From Epithemia pelagica (lineage: Eukaryota; Bacillariophyta; Bacillariophyceae; Surirellales; Surirellaceae), in NCBI GenBank assembly GCA_946965045.2, contig OX337229.1:3348001-3412000 (forward strand): 64,000 nucleotides of DNA, written 5' to 3'. Under the pieces are notes generated by a model, which ran no database searches, was not told the origin of the DNA, and saw nothing but the letters and a program-made list of their open reading frames with translations. Every line of letters starts with the position of its first letter. Positions within the stretch are counted from its first letter, which is position 1. This document shows, in pieces, positions 10,269 to 20,439 of the stretch. A program made the translations under genes and the position numbers.

Positions 10269-13200
10269 TCAGAAGGTGAGATTTAGAGGTATTCTGATCC
10301 CAATAACACTGCCATCATCATTATCATCGACTTGTTCATAACATTCCTTCAGCTGCAAAAGAACTCTTTGGAATGCTGCCAGGGTTGTGTCCTTTTCGCC
10401 GTCCCGGTTCCGGCTTATGTCGCAACTTTTCCGGTATTCACGTAAGATAGCTTCCGGAAGTCCTCGAATAGTAACGACGATCTCCTTCGAGGAAAGTAAA
10501 CAGTGACACCGATCGAAAACCAGTGATAGAAGATTTAAAACGTTTGTCAAGCCCGTTAGATGTTCTGGAATCAGACGGCCAGCTATGAAAGATGAACTTA
10601 GCCATGCCAAAAGGCCGACCTTGCGGACCAGGTGTGAAAGACCATGCTGCCCGCAACGTTCAACCACTCGAGACACCGCCGACACCAGCATATCAAACTC
10701 TGCTGCGTTTAAGACGGTGGATACTTCCAATCGTGTCAGCAGGAGCTCAAACGCATGGCATCCCATCATCGGACGAAAGCAAGCCTCATTGATGAACCCG
10801 TCGCGAAAAGTTTCAACAGCCCAGTACCGCTCTTTGAACGCAATGTTTTCCGTGGTTGTCGACGAACAAAACAATGGCACGAAGCATGGGAATCTGTGAA
10901 TATCCTGTACAGCGCCGTGATCGATATCAATCCGTAGAAAGTAACGGTTCAGGCTGGGATACAGGTCATCCCGAGGCGAAGACAAAATCAGTGAAGCTTT
11001 TGCAAGGAAAATAGCACAAGGAGGGGGAACCATGACAACGTGACTGGGGACGGGAAACACTTCTTCGAGTGATGTTGAAGATTCCATGGCCTCCCGTAAG
11101 AGGGCCCGCCGAGTTGAATCCAAGATCAATTCAATCTGAGGTCGATCTCGCCACGACGACAATTTTTGCGCGTTTTCACATCGTATCAAAACAGATGCAT
11201 ATGAAAGGACTGCGACAGCTACCCGCCGAACATCTGCACACTCGCAACATAGCGATGCAATAGTCAACGCCAAAACTCCCTTGTCGCAAAGCTTCTGCAA
11301 AAGGCGACATTGATACTCTTCTCTTTTTGTCGGATAGAAACCAGTCACATCACTCTCTGGTGCTGCCTCCAACGCCGAAAGCGCCAACGGTAACAAGAAT
11401 CCAGGTGAATACCGTATATCTTCTTCCTCTGCATCTTCCTTCACAGACGCAACTGGTAAAGCAAGGTTGTCGGATGACACAGGTTCCAATGTGTCTGTAT
11501 ATGGGAATGATTCAAGAGTTGCGTGAACTCTAGACATGTCGATCGAAAACGGGAGCCATTCCCAACTGTCTCTGTTGTCATTTTGGCGTCTTCCATGTGA
11601 CCCCCAACATACATTGCTCATCCGACAAACGTCGTTCTTGCTGTCAGTCTTACTGTAAACGTACAATATTCTCCGAGTCAGACGGTCCGGAAGAGACATG
11701 CTGGCTGTATATCCCGACAAGATCGAGGACCAAACCTCTGGTTCGAACGGGACGATTATTGTAGAAGATAGAGAGGTTAGGAGGATACGAAGTATTGACA
11801 CTTTCAGTGAAGACGACGTATTTTGAGATAAAGTGTCTCTGAAACTTGAATGTGAAGTGATCCATTGGAACACTAATGAGTTATATGATCTTCCCAAAAC
11901 AACAGATATCTGACAACTGGATGGGTCCATAACAGTTAATAAGACCAGACGAAGACATTGCTGTCGGCTGGATTCATCAGGGTACCCTTCATTTTCCTTT
12001 CCCATTGCATATTTCACAGAGCTCCGCACAAGTCGCACCAACGGTGCAACAATTTCCTCTGAAACGATATTGATCTTTCCGTTACTGAGACAGTAGGTCC
12101 AAAGACCGCATAGTGATTCAAGACAGTCTAGTGATAAGGCCGAAATCCGGTCTCTCTTATCCTTGCGCAGACTCTTCTCGGTGGTGGTGCACAGTGTTGA
12201 CAGGACATTCGCACCCAACAGGTCCATGGACTTGGAGTTCAATTGTTTTGTACGGCAAACAATGAATGTTTTCGAGGCTAATTTGATGACTGCCATAGTA
12301 GAACCTGAAGAAGCACGAAGCAAAGAAGACAAAGTTCGCCCAAGTTCTTCCAAGTCGCTTTCTGGGCAAAGAGAAAGAGTCTCTACACTGAAGCAGAGAA
12401 GTGCGTCACACAAGACGCTTTGCGCCAACTTCCAGTGATGGTCGGAGCTCGATGACGCCTTCAAAATTACAAGCGCAGCGTTCTGCTTTTCTTCAGTTGA
12501 TTCTAGACACTTGATCGCAGTTGGCAACGTCTTTGATGAGAAAAGCGCTTCGTCAGTATTTTTCGCGTCTTTCGACATGAGCATGTTCACGACAGCCGAC
12601 GAGTAGCGAACAGAGTCAGCCTCAATCAGAAGTTCGGAAAACAATTTTCGTGAACCCTTCGATTCCGGGGCCCGCATGTGTTCAATTGTCAGAGCTCTAG
12701 CGACAACACTTTCCGACGGAGCTGATTCCATAAGTAGACACAGATCATTTGACATTTTCGATCTGGATTGTAATATCGAGCCGAGAGCATCTTGAATTGA
12801 AGTCAAGACATCTATATTTTCCTTTGTATGAAGACGTTCCCAGGCACGAAATAATGCATCGGCAAGATTGCGTTCTTTCTCTTCGTGTACACCAGGAATG
12901 GCTTGTGCAATAAAGGATTCCAAATGACGGACTATGCATGGGGCGATCATGGGATTGATAGAGGTCAGAGTAGCCATATCTGAAGATAGTATCGATAAAA
13001 GACGTTCCAGCAGCGACCTGTATGAGCAAAATGAGGCGCTCACAAACCATGTCAGCACCTCTTCCAGGAAGCTAGATTCAAAGGAGAGATCGCCATGTTC
13101 AATCTTTTTGTCCTCTTGGCATGAAGAAATGATAAGAAAAAGTGTCAACGAAGACTTCTTCGAAGTCGAAGTCTCGCTAGATGTGTTCATTAAATACCGA

Positions 13201-16200
13201 AGAAAATAAGAGTGGCCCGATGCTTCGTAGCACAGAAGGGGTATGTACAATTTGCGATAAAGATCGACACACGACGGAAAATTTCGAGAAACCGCGAGAC
13301 AGTGCTCCATGTACCTCGAGGCAAAAGTGTAATCTTGTTGGTCAAGGCGACGGTTTCCTGCAACTGTCACATTGGAACAAATTGTTTGCCGTAGCCATGA
13401 GTCATGCCATATGAAGTGGGACATGAAATCGAGAACATCAGAGAGCACGATGGATCTCTTTGATACAAGCGCAGTACAATAATCTCTCAACGGTTGCACA
13501 TTCACCCGATCCATAGAGTCCCCCTCTGCATTACCTAGCACGTCTTTCATCCGGGATGCTATAACCGCAGATAAAGGTATAGGTTCCATTCGAAACAAAA
13601 TGGACCTCGCTGCAACCTGACATATGAGCTCCATAAAAATAGGTGACGCCCCGCCGCTCATAGTGCGTAGAGAATGCAACAGAAGGGACGATGCCGGAAC
13701 CGAAGCAGACACTTCAACTCTCGTTTCTTTCCATATTTTGGCACATTCCATCCATTCTTGAATTCCGAACGACGTGCCCGAGGTCAACCGAAGGGCATCC
13801 AAAAATTCATCGAGGCAGTCACTGTGAAGTCCATCAATCCAGCAAAATGCTTCATGCTCCAGGTCCTCGATTGGACACCCTGTCGAAGTATCCCGTATTG
13901 ACAATATGAGCACCAGAGTCTTTCTGGTTACGTCATACACCGACCTCGACTTGGTCTTGAGAAGAAACTTGAAAAGTGGTGTAGCTGACATGACGGACAC
14001 GGATGACTCGTTCCTCGGGTTAACATTTAACAGTTCGTATAAAGTGTGAAGTAGCTTTGATTGTAGGAAAGTCGACGACCGGAGTAGTTGTTCCTCATTT
14101 GGAATAAGTTTCAACCAATCATAGTTTGCCTCGGCTACCCATGAAGGGAAAAGGTGAGACGCTTGTACCAATGCGTCGGCCGCCCTTGCAAAGAGGATGG
14201 GGTTTGGTGACATGCTTGCCGGTCCATGTTCCTGGAACAAGACTACGATGGAGCGTATCTCTGGCATTCTTTCTTGAGTCACTTTTTCCATAATTGTTGC
14301 CTTTAGAGTGTCTTGTTCATCGTCCTGATCTTTACTCCATTCTTTCAGGCGCCGAAGCATACCAATAATCATGCGAAGCACCTCAGCAACCACCAAGAAA
14401 TTCGTACTCCGCAACAGTTTGGTAACAAGGTTCTTCTTGCACACCGACGGGACCAAGGCTTTCAGTGTTTCGATTGGACCCACCTTTTTAAAAAAGCACT
14501 GTTCTAGTGGGGGAGCTCGCAAAAGTATTTTGGACATGAAATGAAGCCTTGTCACGGTCGCGATGTGATTTTTTGGATCGGGTAGGGTAAGCTCTGACAA
14601 AAAGTCTGGGACAAGTGTTGGAGAGATTTCCAGACAGTGTTGTACAAAGTTGTGTTGCGACAGTCCACTTTTAGTCCCATCCACAAGGGCAAGCAACATC
14701 CGCACTAGCGACTGGCCGGTTTTTCTGGAATGTAAGGGATCATATTCGATTGCTTGAAGAAATGGAGATTCCTTTTTGTTCATGGCCACTGTGTAGAGAA
14801 AGCCCTGTGCTGTCTCTGCAATACATTTGATCGGATCCATAGGACTCGTCATGTCACTGTCTATTGTTTCCGTAATTGCATCCAATTTCCTTGGCATGGG
14901 AGATAGTAGGGACAGATGAACCAAATGTACAACAAAATCTCCAGATACTAACATGCGTGTATGGTTCTTCCTCATACCAGGACGAGTCTGTCCGTGTAAG
15001 TTTTGCTTGATTAATCGTAGAATCAATGAAAGATAGAAAGATAGTTTTGTTTCCGTGTTTGAATAAAGAGACTTGTTTAAGCCAAAGGCTTCTTTGCAGA
15101 CCAAGTACAACAGCCCGGATGGGACTATGGCTTGGTTGCCACGACTTCCCGGGGAGGAGATGCATGTGAGAATCATGGAATCTTGATAGGACAACAAGAC
15201 AGTGACAAGTTTTACCAGTTGAACTCGGGCCATGTCACGAGCCGTCGTCGTGTTCTCGAGTGGGAGTTTGTACGGCGATCGGATCAAAAAGCGCAAAATC
15301 CCTTCGCGGAGGCGTTCTTGTTCCAAGGAACGTGCCAAGTGCCGTGCCGTCGAAAGATTGGTTTGCGCCAAATGGACGAGCAGGGTCATGATATGTGGTG
15401 TCAATGGCCCGCATCCACCTTCTACCGTACTTTTGCCCTTTCCACCACCCGTTTCTTGTTGCAGCAAGTGAAAGAGATCTCCCAGTCGTCGTTTCAAAAC
15501 ACTGGACACAAGAGCAGTGTACGATGACGATGAGACGGAACCAGGTCCCTCCAATCCTTCTTTGTCCTCTTCGTCATTTTCCTGATACAACATGTTACGG
15601 AGACGTTCGATAGGAATTGCGCACGATACAATTTCTACCAATGCCTTGAGATAGTATTCGGAGAGTTTGGCGGCAAGTTTGAACTTTTTCTGCCGCATGA
15701 ACAATGTATGAATGGGCCCTGATTTCTCGAGACCAGGGACCAAGTGATCCTCCACAAATTCGGCAGCATTGGGTGACTTTTCGAGATACGCCAATAGTAG
15801 ACCACAGGGCCATTGATTCTTGACAATTCGTCCCTTGTCTTTGGCTGATGATATCGACGTACCAACGAATGGTACATTGTAGTTTGCAGTATCTTCCTTC
15901 CACGATTCGTCGTCTTTCTTGGATCGTTTCTTTCCAGTGCGTTGCGACTCTTTCATCTCATCATATTCGTCGTCGTCGTCATCGTCGTAGTAGTTGTCAT
16001 TTTGCGGATTAGACTCAAAGGCGGCGGCAAGGCTCCCCAAGGCCAGCGTTTTTTCCGATTGAACAATCGTCACAAAGCGACGAAGCACTTTGAGAATGGC
16101 TCTGGGATCGTCCCCATTCAGAATGGAACAAAGCTCTGTCGCTCCCAGTGGCGTTGGTGGTGCATTGGGTATTCCTGCAGGAGAGTCGTCGTCCGATGGC

Positions 16201-16217
16201 CTTGGTCGTTTCGACAT
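10269..16217 (-). CDS. URB1: URB1/Npa1-like nucleolar pre-ribosomal-associated protein
   Basis: A 1982-residue single-exon protein of Leu-rich alpha-helical repeats from ATG 16217. The N-terminal quarter contains an acidic tract (DDDDDDEYDE, about 76-85), a Lys/Arg nuclear-type patch (GKKRSKKDD) and helices resembling the Npa1 N-terminal domain. The C-terminal ~450 residues match the URB1/NopRA1 C-terminal domain in style: RYSPGFLLPLALSALEAAP, then CDKGVLALTIASLCCECADVR, VPPPCAIFLAKASLIL and SLNRYFLRIDIDHGAVQDIHRF. In yeast and human the family acts in early 60S subunit assembly in the nucleolus, including snoRNP and 25S/28S rRNA folding steps. Length is in the family range (yeast about 1760, human about 2270). 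It is head-to-head with the Ecdysoneless homologue. Assignment rests mainly on the C-terminal domain. Confidence 0.75.
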   Translation of the reverse strand: MSKRPRPSDDDSPAGIPNAPPTPLGATELCSILNGDDPRAILKVLRRFVTIVQSEKTLALGSLAAAFESNPQNDNYYDDDDDDEYDEMKESQRTGKKRSKKDDESWKEDTANYNVPFVGTSISSAKDKGRIVKNQWPCGLLLAYLEKSPNAAEFVEDHLVPGLEKSGPIHTLFMRQKKFKLAAKLSEYYLKALVEIVSCAIPIERLRNMLYQENDEEDKEGLEGPGSVSSSSYTALVSSVLKRRLGDLFHLLQQETGGGKGKSTVEGGCGPLTPHIMTLLVHLAQTNLSTARHLARSLEQERLREGILRFLIRSPYKLPLENTTTARDMARVQLVKLVTVLLSYQDSMILTCISSPGSRGNQAIVPSGLLYLVCKEAFGLNKSLYSNTETKLSFYLSLILRLIKQNLHGQTRPGMRKNHTRMLVSGDFVVHLVHLSLLSPMPRKLDAITETIDSDMTSPMDPIKCIAETAQGFLYTVAMNKKESPFLQAIEYDPLHSRKTGQSLVRMLLALVDGTKSGLSQHNFVQHCLEISPTLVPDFLSELTLPDPKNHIATVTRLHFMSKILLRAPPLEQCFFKKVGPIETLKALVPSVCKKNLVTKLLRSTNFLVVAEVLRMIIGMLRRLKEWSKDQDDEQDTLKATIMEKVTQERMPEIRSIVVLFQEHGPASMSPNPILFARAADALVQASHLFPSWVAEANYDWLKLIPNEEQLLRSSTFLQSKLLHTLYELLNVNPRNESSVSVMSATPLFKFLLKTKSRSVYDVTRKTLVLILSIRDTSTGCPIEDLEHEAFCWIDGLHSDCLDEFLDALRLTSGTSFGIQEWMECAKIWKETRVEVSASVPASSLLLHSLRTMSGGASPIFMELICQVAARSILFRMEPIPLSAVIASRMKDVLGNAEGDSMDRVNVQPLRDYCTALVSKRSIVLSDVLDFMSHFIWHDSWLRQTICSNVTVAGNRRLDQQDYTFASRYMEHCLAVSRNFPSCVDLYRKLYIPLLCYEASGHSYFLRYLMNTSSETSTSKKSSLTLFLIISSCQEDKKIEHGDLSFESSFLEEVLTWFVSASFCSYRSLLERLLSILSSDMATLTSINPMIAPCIVRHLESFIAQAIPGVHEEKERNLADALFRAWERLHTKENIDVLTSIQDALGSILQSRSKMSNDLCLLMESAPSESVVARALTIEHMRAPESKGSRKLFSELLIEADSVRYSSAVVNMLMSKDAKNTDEALFSSKTLPTAIKCLESTEEKQNAALVILKASSSSDHHWKLAQSVLCDALLCFSVETLSLCPESDLEELGRTLSSLLRASSGSTMAVIKLASKTFIVCRTKQLNSKSMDLLGANVLSTLCTTTEKSLRKDKRDRISALSLDCLESLCGLWTYCLSNGKINIVSEEIVAPLVRLVRSSVKYAMGKENEGYPDESSRQQCLRLVLLTVMDPSSCQISVVLGRSYNSLVFQWITSHSSFRDTLSQNTSSSLKVSILRILLTSLSSTIIVPFEPEVWSSILSGYTASMSLPDRLTRRILYVYSKTDSKNDVCRMSNVCWGSHGRRQNDNRDSWEWLPFSIDMSRVHATLESFPYTDTLEPVSSDNLALPVASVKEDAEEEDIRYSPGFLLPLALSALEAAPESDVTGFYPTKREEYQCRLLQKLCDKGVLALTIASLCCECADVRRVAVAVLSYASVLIRCENAQKLSSWRDRPQIELILDSTRRALLREAMESSTSLEEVFPVPSHVVMVPPPCAIFLAKASLILSSPRDDLYPSLNRYFLRIDIDHGAVQDIHRFPCFVPLFCSSTTTENIAFKERYWAVETFRDGFINEACFRPMMGCHAFELLLTRLEVSTVLNAAEFDMLVSAVSRVVERCGQHGLSHLVRKVGLLAWLSSSFIAGRLIPEHLTGLTNVLNLLSLVFDRCHCLLSSKEIVVTIRGLPEAILREYRKSCDISRNRDGEKDTTLAAFQRVLLQLKECYEQVDDNDDGSVIGIRIPLNLTF

Positions 16218-16455
16218 GGTCGGTTTCCCGGGCGAGGTTCATGGTCGGGAATCCTCCTCCCTTTGGATCTTTGATGGGTGTTCTAACAGGTTATGAGGAC
16301 CATACAACTTTTTACGCCTTAGCATTCATGGGTGTGATAATAAAATGAGTGTATCAAATTTAGGAATCCCTGAATGCTAGAAAGTTTTAAATTGCATGAC
16401 AGATGGAACCTTTGCGTAAAAAGGAACACGACGCAGAACAAAATTGCAGCCGACA
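16218..16455. promoter_or_regulatory. Divergent promoter region (URB1 / ECD)
   Basis: Only 238 bp separate the two start codons, the tightest head-to-head pair in the window. Both products have nuclear RNA-related roles in other eukaryotes, so shared control is plausible (inference). Confidence 0.5.
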
Positions 16456-18639
16456 ATGGCAGAAGATGGATCGCTGCTGCAAGAAGCTCTGAAACACAAC
16501 AACAATGACTCCAATCGGAGCGCCTTGCTAGTCGATGTGTATTTGTTAAGCAATGAGGAAGACGAGAAATTCTCATTGGCCCATCATTTGCAGGCTCTCG
16601 CCGAGACGTGTGGTGACTTGAACCGTTCCCTTCAAGGTCGAACCTATCCATGGTTTCAAGGCGGCGATGGACCCGTCTTTGGGATTCATGTGTCTTCGTT
16701 ACCAGAAGGTACCAAAACAGTGCCTCATTTGCGAGCTCAGTGTCGGTATGGATCCTCGGTTGCCGATGAATGGACCATGATTGAATTCTTGTTGGACTAC
16801 ACCACCAAAGCCACAACCGCCACTAGACCATTCTCACTGGTCGTGGAATGTACGGATGTGGAGGATGGACAAATTCTGCTGATTCAAGCGGCAGAGTACC
16901 TGCCGAGCTGGGTCGATCACATTGGTTCGGCCCTTTGTCAGCATCGATGTTGGATCATGGACGGACAGGTACATTTGATTGAACCAGAGGCATGCTCGCT
17001 CCAGGAGTTTCCTCGCGACCAAACACAAAAACTGTTGCTCCATTTGGATCAAGCATTGACATTGATAAAAGAGCGATCCAAACTCGTACAACCCAATTGG
17101 GCCATTACGGATTGTATCCATCGAACGGTAGCCGCCAAAACAACCAACCAGTGCCACCTTCACAAGGCCGCCATTGCCGTTCCTCGTCCCCTGAAACATG
17201 TTTTGGAGCGTCGACCGGATTTGTTGGCTGTCCTTGTCCAGGCCTTTGCCAATCACTGTCATGATACACTTCCCAAATCCAAAATGGATCTTTCTTGCTC
17301 GGAAGAATGGGTCTGGATGACCCATGAGTTTGGTCGAACCGGCTATGCCATGCTTCGTTCCATTGTTGCAACACCGGCTTGGAAAACTGAATTTAGCATT
17401 CCTCCTCGATACCAGGCGCCACAAGTGAAACGCCTACAACGACAATGCCAGAACCAAACCACTCCACATCTCCGTCATGGTCTCGTGCTGGGTGTTCGAT
17501 TGGTGGCCGGTGTCGATGCCCTCTTGCGTGTCCAGCAGGACCAACAAACAAAGAAGAAGGATCCCAACATCCGTAATAATAATACGCCACAAGAAATCAC
17601 CCCGGATCAACGAGTGAACCAATTATGGCCTGCCATTGCCCAACTCTGTCAACGTGGCCGTGGTGCAAAGAACGAAAGTGTGGGTGAACAAATCCAAACT
17701 GCCTGGAGGGAGGGACCCAACAAGGCTGATTTGGACCTGAGTCCGTTTCTCAAGTGTCCGATTTATGCATTAGAGGTGGAGGACGCTGTCACACCCTTGT
17801 CGAATCCAGGACTCTCGGTCGTGGACCAGATTCAACAAGAGCTACGTCGGTCGACAGCGGCGGCTGATGATTCCGACGCGGGTAATTTTTTGTCGAGTCC
17901 TCCACCGTCAGCCCAAGACGTGGACGGGGACGATTGGATGACTCTTCCCACTCCGGACGAAATGGAAGAACAAGTACGATTGGATCCGTCACCTAAACAA
18001 AAGGTGTCCGACGTCAAGGAAGCAACCGGACCAGACCTGGGGAAAGATTTCCGCAACATGTTGGATAGTGTACAAACATTCATGGCCAATCGCAGCTCCT
18101 ACGAAGGAGTATCCAACCTTGCCCAAAATCAAACCACAGTGGAGCAATCTGACAAGGACTGGAGTATCAATCCACGAATCTTTCTCAATCTTTTGCACCG
18201 TACGCTGCAGGCGAACACAGGACAAGAAGTGGAGGACATGTTATTGCAATCGAATCCAACACAAGTGGGGGGAGATGAATACTTTTCTTCTCAAGACTAC
18301 GACATGGTGACGGACGACAATGACGACGACAGCGAAAACGCCAAGGATACCGACAAGGCGACAGTGGAAATGATGCATGCCATGGACCAGGAACTGGAGG
18401 GGAAACAAAACATGGGTCGTACTCAAGACACCTTTGGAATTGAAAGTGGCACAGACGACGAAGGAGTCGACATTCACCTCTTGTCCAATTTGTTGAAATC
18501 CCTGGAAGCGAGCAGTGGAATGCCAGGGCCAGTCAACAGTCTCATGACACAAATGGGCCAGGTACCTCCCTGGATTCCGCCACCATCCGTGGAGGTGGAC
18601 GACAGTGACAATGACTCATCCGACACTCTTGGCGGTTGA
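16456..18639 (+). CDS. ECD: Ecdysoneless / SGT1 homologue
   Basis: The frame opens at a TTG (16444), but the first ATG is 16456, giving 727 residues. The N-terminal half carries SGT1/Ecdysoneless features: a TYPWFQGG block (the family's YPW), an EFLLDYTTK region, then the highly characteristic IQAAEYLPSWVDH followed by a Cys-Trp-Ile-Met-Asp-Gly-Gln-Val-His segment. A VWMTHEFGRTGYAM helix follows at about 275. The C-terminal half is acidic and disordered (DDNDDDSEN), as in the family. ECD proteins bind PRPF8 and R2TP components and support splicing and cell-cycle progression in animals. In yeasts the name SGT1 was used for a suppressor of gcr2. This is not the SGT1 co-chaperone of HSP90. Confidence 0.85.
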   Translation: MAEDGSLLQEALKHNNNDSNRSALLVDVYLLSNEEDEKFSLAHHLQALAETCGDLNRSLQGRTYPWFQGGDGPVFGIHVSSLPEGTKTVPHLRAQCRYGSSVADEWTMIEFLLDYTTKATTATRPFSLVVECTDVEDGQILLIQAAEYLPSWVDHIGSALCQHRCWIMDGQVHLIEPEACSLQEFPRDQTQKLLLHLDQALTLIKERSKLVQPNWAITDCIHRTVAAKTTNQCHLHKAAIAVPRPLKHVLERRPDLLAVLVQAFANHCHDTLPKSKMDLSCSEEWVWMTHEFGRTGYAMLRSIVATPAWKTEFSIPPRYQAPQVKRLQRQCQNQTTPHLRHGLVLGVRLVAGVDALLRVQQDQQTKKKDPNIRNNNTPQEITPDQRVNQLWPAIAQLCQRGRGAKNESVGEQIQTAWREGPNKADLDLSPFLKCPIYALEVEDAVTPLSNPGLSVVDQIQQELRRSTAAADDSDAGNFLSSPPPSAQDVDGDDWMTLPTPDEMEEQVRLDPSPKQKVSDVKEATGPDLGKDFRNMLDSVQTFMANRSSYEGVSNLAQNQTTVEQSDKDWSINPRIFLNLLHRTLQANTGQEVEDMLLQSNPTQVGGDEYFSSQDYDMVTDDNDDDSENAKDTDKATVEMMHAMDQELEGKQNMGRTQDTFGIESGTDDEGVDIHLLSNLLKSLEASSGMPGPVNSLMTQMGQVPPWIPPPSVEVDDSDNDSSDTLGG

Positions 18640-18941
18640 CGAAAATTGCATCTTTGTTGTTGACATAAGCTGTTGCATCTATATTGTTGACATGGTCAAG
18701 GTAGCTGTTGGGCAGGCTCAAGAAAAGTCGAGACATTGGCAGGTTCAACAGCAGCCTACCTAGATTTATTTTGGGTTGGCTCAAATGCGCTTAAGAAGCA
18801 CATAGTGGTCTACCTCGCTCCATATCAGCATCGTCCTCAAAAGGTTGGCTGAACGAATAAGAACCACGAATCGAGCTATTACGACATGTGACTCTTGTCT
18901 TTGTTCACGTCCCAGAACTGCAGGTTGGTTGTGGACACGTA
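18640..18941. other. Convergent intergenic region with 27-bp tandem repeat
   Basis: About 300 bp lie between the converging stop codons of ECD and the hydrolase gene. Two imperfect copies of a TTGCATCTxTxTTGTTGACAT unit sit at 18645-18666 and 18672-18693 (period 27). No gene is visible. Confidence 0.5.
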
Positions 18942-20003
18942 TCATGGAATCCCTTTAACGCGGTAAAACCTTTGAATTGCTTTGGTAGTTTCTCTTGCTT
19001 GTTCCCAGGGTAGGACATTTTTGCCTTGCAGTGTTTGAAGGGTGCAATCTACCATGTACTGGGCATAGTCGAGTCTCTTGGGAATGCGTGCCGTATCGAG
19101 AGAGCCTTGCAAAATCAGTGTGGGTTGTGGGAGTGATACCAGCTCGGCTTGGTACGACCGGTGAAACAAGAATCCGGCATTGAATGCTTGGACCGGAGGC
19201 CTCGCTTGTTGGCAGGCCTCGGTGAGTGCCTCGTCCAACCACATGTCGTCACAGGGGTTTTCAAACAAAAAGAGATTGGAAAACCATTGGATGGCGGTTC
19301 GTGTTTCAATGCAGGACAAGGCCAGTCCACCCAAGGGGGACCGTAAAAAGTGGTAATTTTGACCCAATTCCCGTTCCAGTACGGCCGTGGTGACCTTTTC
19401 CCATTGGGGTGGTGAAGTCAAGACCAGTGTTTGAACCATGGTAGGATTGCGAGCCGCCAACAGAATCCCAATGGGAGCCAAACCACCTTGGACGACCACG
19501 GAATACCCTCCTGGCGGAGCGTCGTCCCGTTTGGACGATTGAGATGCACTTGCGATTTGTTGTTGCATGAGAGCTTCGCCTGCCTTGACCCAGGTGAGTG
19601 GAATGGACATGCCTCGTTGATCTGGATCCCAGGCATCTCCACCATGTTGGATGCCACACCCAATGAGATCCATGGCAACCAGAGCCGGTCCTTCCCAGGT
19701 TTCCATGAATCGATTCCAGAACCACGACGAAAGTCCAATCCCAACAGGGTGAATCAACAATGTTGGCGGACGACTTTCAAAGCCCTTGGAGGGAGGCTTG
19801 TATTGGTATGCCACAGTCCATCCGTCAAACTCAAACGAGTGGATGGAAGTAGTGCCAGTCGTCTCTGCATTCGAAGTGGCCCATACCGAAAAGCTGTATT
19901 TGCTACGAATTCTCTGCGGAAACGTGAAACTAGCTACAGGGGAGGGCCATAGAAGAAGTATCCCCACGAAAGTGAAGAAGAAAAGTGAAAAGGACGAGAC
20001 CAT
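18942..20003 (-). CDS. Plastid-type alpha/beta-hydrolase-fold protein lacking the nucleophile serine
   Basis: The frame extends to ATG 20027, but the in-frame ATG at 20003 gives a cleaner signal peptide (MVSSFSLFFFTFVGILLLW, then VASFTFPQ), about 353 residues. A Phe right after the predicted Ala-Ser junction fits the diatom plastid bipartite leader. The mature part has the alpha/beta-hydrolase order: LLIHPVGIGLSSWFW (oxyanion region), AMDLIGCG, VVVQGGLAPIG at the nucleophile elbow, and LILQGSLDTARIP (acid-bearing strand). The elbow reads Q-G-G-L where active members have G-x-S-x-G, so the usual Ser is absent. Some plant chloroplast hydrolase-fold proteins look similar as far as I recall. The catalytic role is uncertain and it may be a binding or scaffold protein. 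Confidence 0.78.
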   Translation of the reverse strand: MVSSFSLFFFTFVGILLLWPSPVASFTFPQRIRSKYSFSVWATSNAETTGTTSIHSFEFDGWTVAYQYKPPSKGFESRPPTLLIHPVGIGLSSWFWNRFMETWEGPALVAMDLIGCGIQHGGDAWDPDQRGMSIPLTWVKAGEALMQQQIASASQSSKRDDAPPGGYSVVVQGGLAPIGILLAARNPTMVQTLVLTSPPQWEKVTTAVLERELGQNYHFLRSPLGGLALSCIETRTAIQWFSNLFLFENPCDDMWLDEALTEACQQARPPVQAFNAGFLFHRSYQAELVSLPQPTLILQGSLDTARIPKRLDYAQYMVDCTLQTLQGKNVLPWEQARETTKAIQRFYRVKGIP

Positions 20004-20439
20004 TGTGTATCTGCACTCTCTACACATCTGAGATGCAGAAGATCTTAAAGATCCTCTTCCCGCGTTCGGAGTTGGATCGCATATCGTATCGCGTTACAAT
20101 CGTGTATCATGATCTCTGGTCGCTGAAATTAGACCAATCACGATCACAGTGCAAGTTCTTCGGACATTTCCCGAGTCGCCTGATTCGCTGGATCTTGCTG
20201 CAATCACCTGCTTCGTCTGCGACTGCGTGTCCGTCCGACTTCCGGTTCTTGCTTCCGTGTTCGTCGAGGAATGGTTCCCGGCGCACTGCCGATGAACACT
20301 GCCGAATGGTTCTCATCCAATGAATCCCGCCAAACATGACGCATGGATCGTAGATTGGGCTGGTCTCACAAAATACAAACACGAATAAATCACTCCATCT
20401 CCATCCATCAACAACCACAACAGAACTACCTAGGTAGCC
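20004..20439. promoter_or_regulatory. Divergent intergenic region (hydrolase / CAP protein)
   Basis: About 436 bp separate the preferred start codons of two divergent genes. I see no other gene or RNA in it. Confidence 0.45.
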
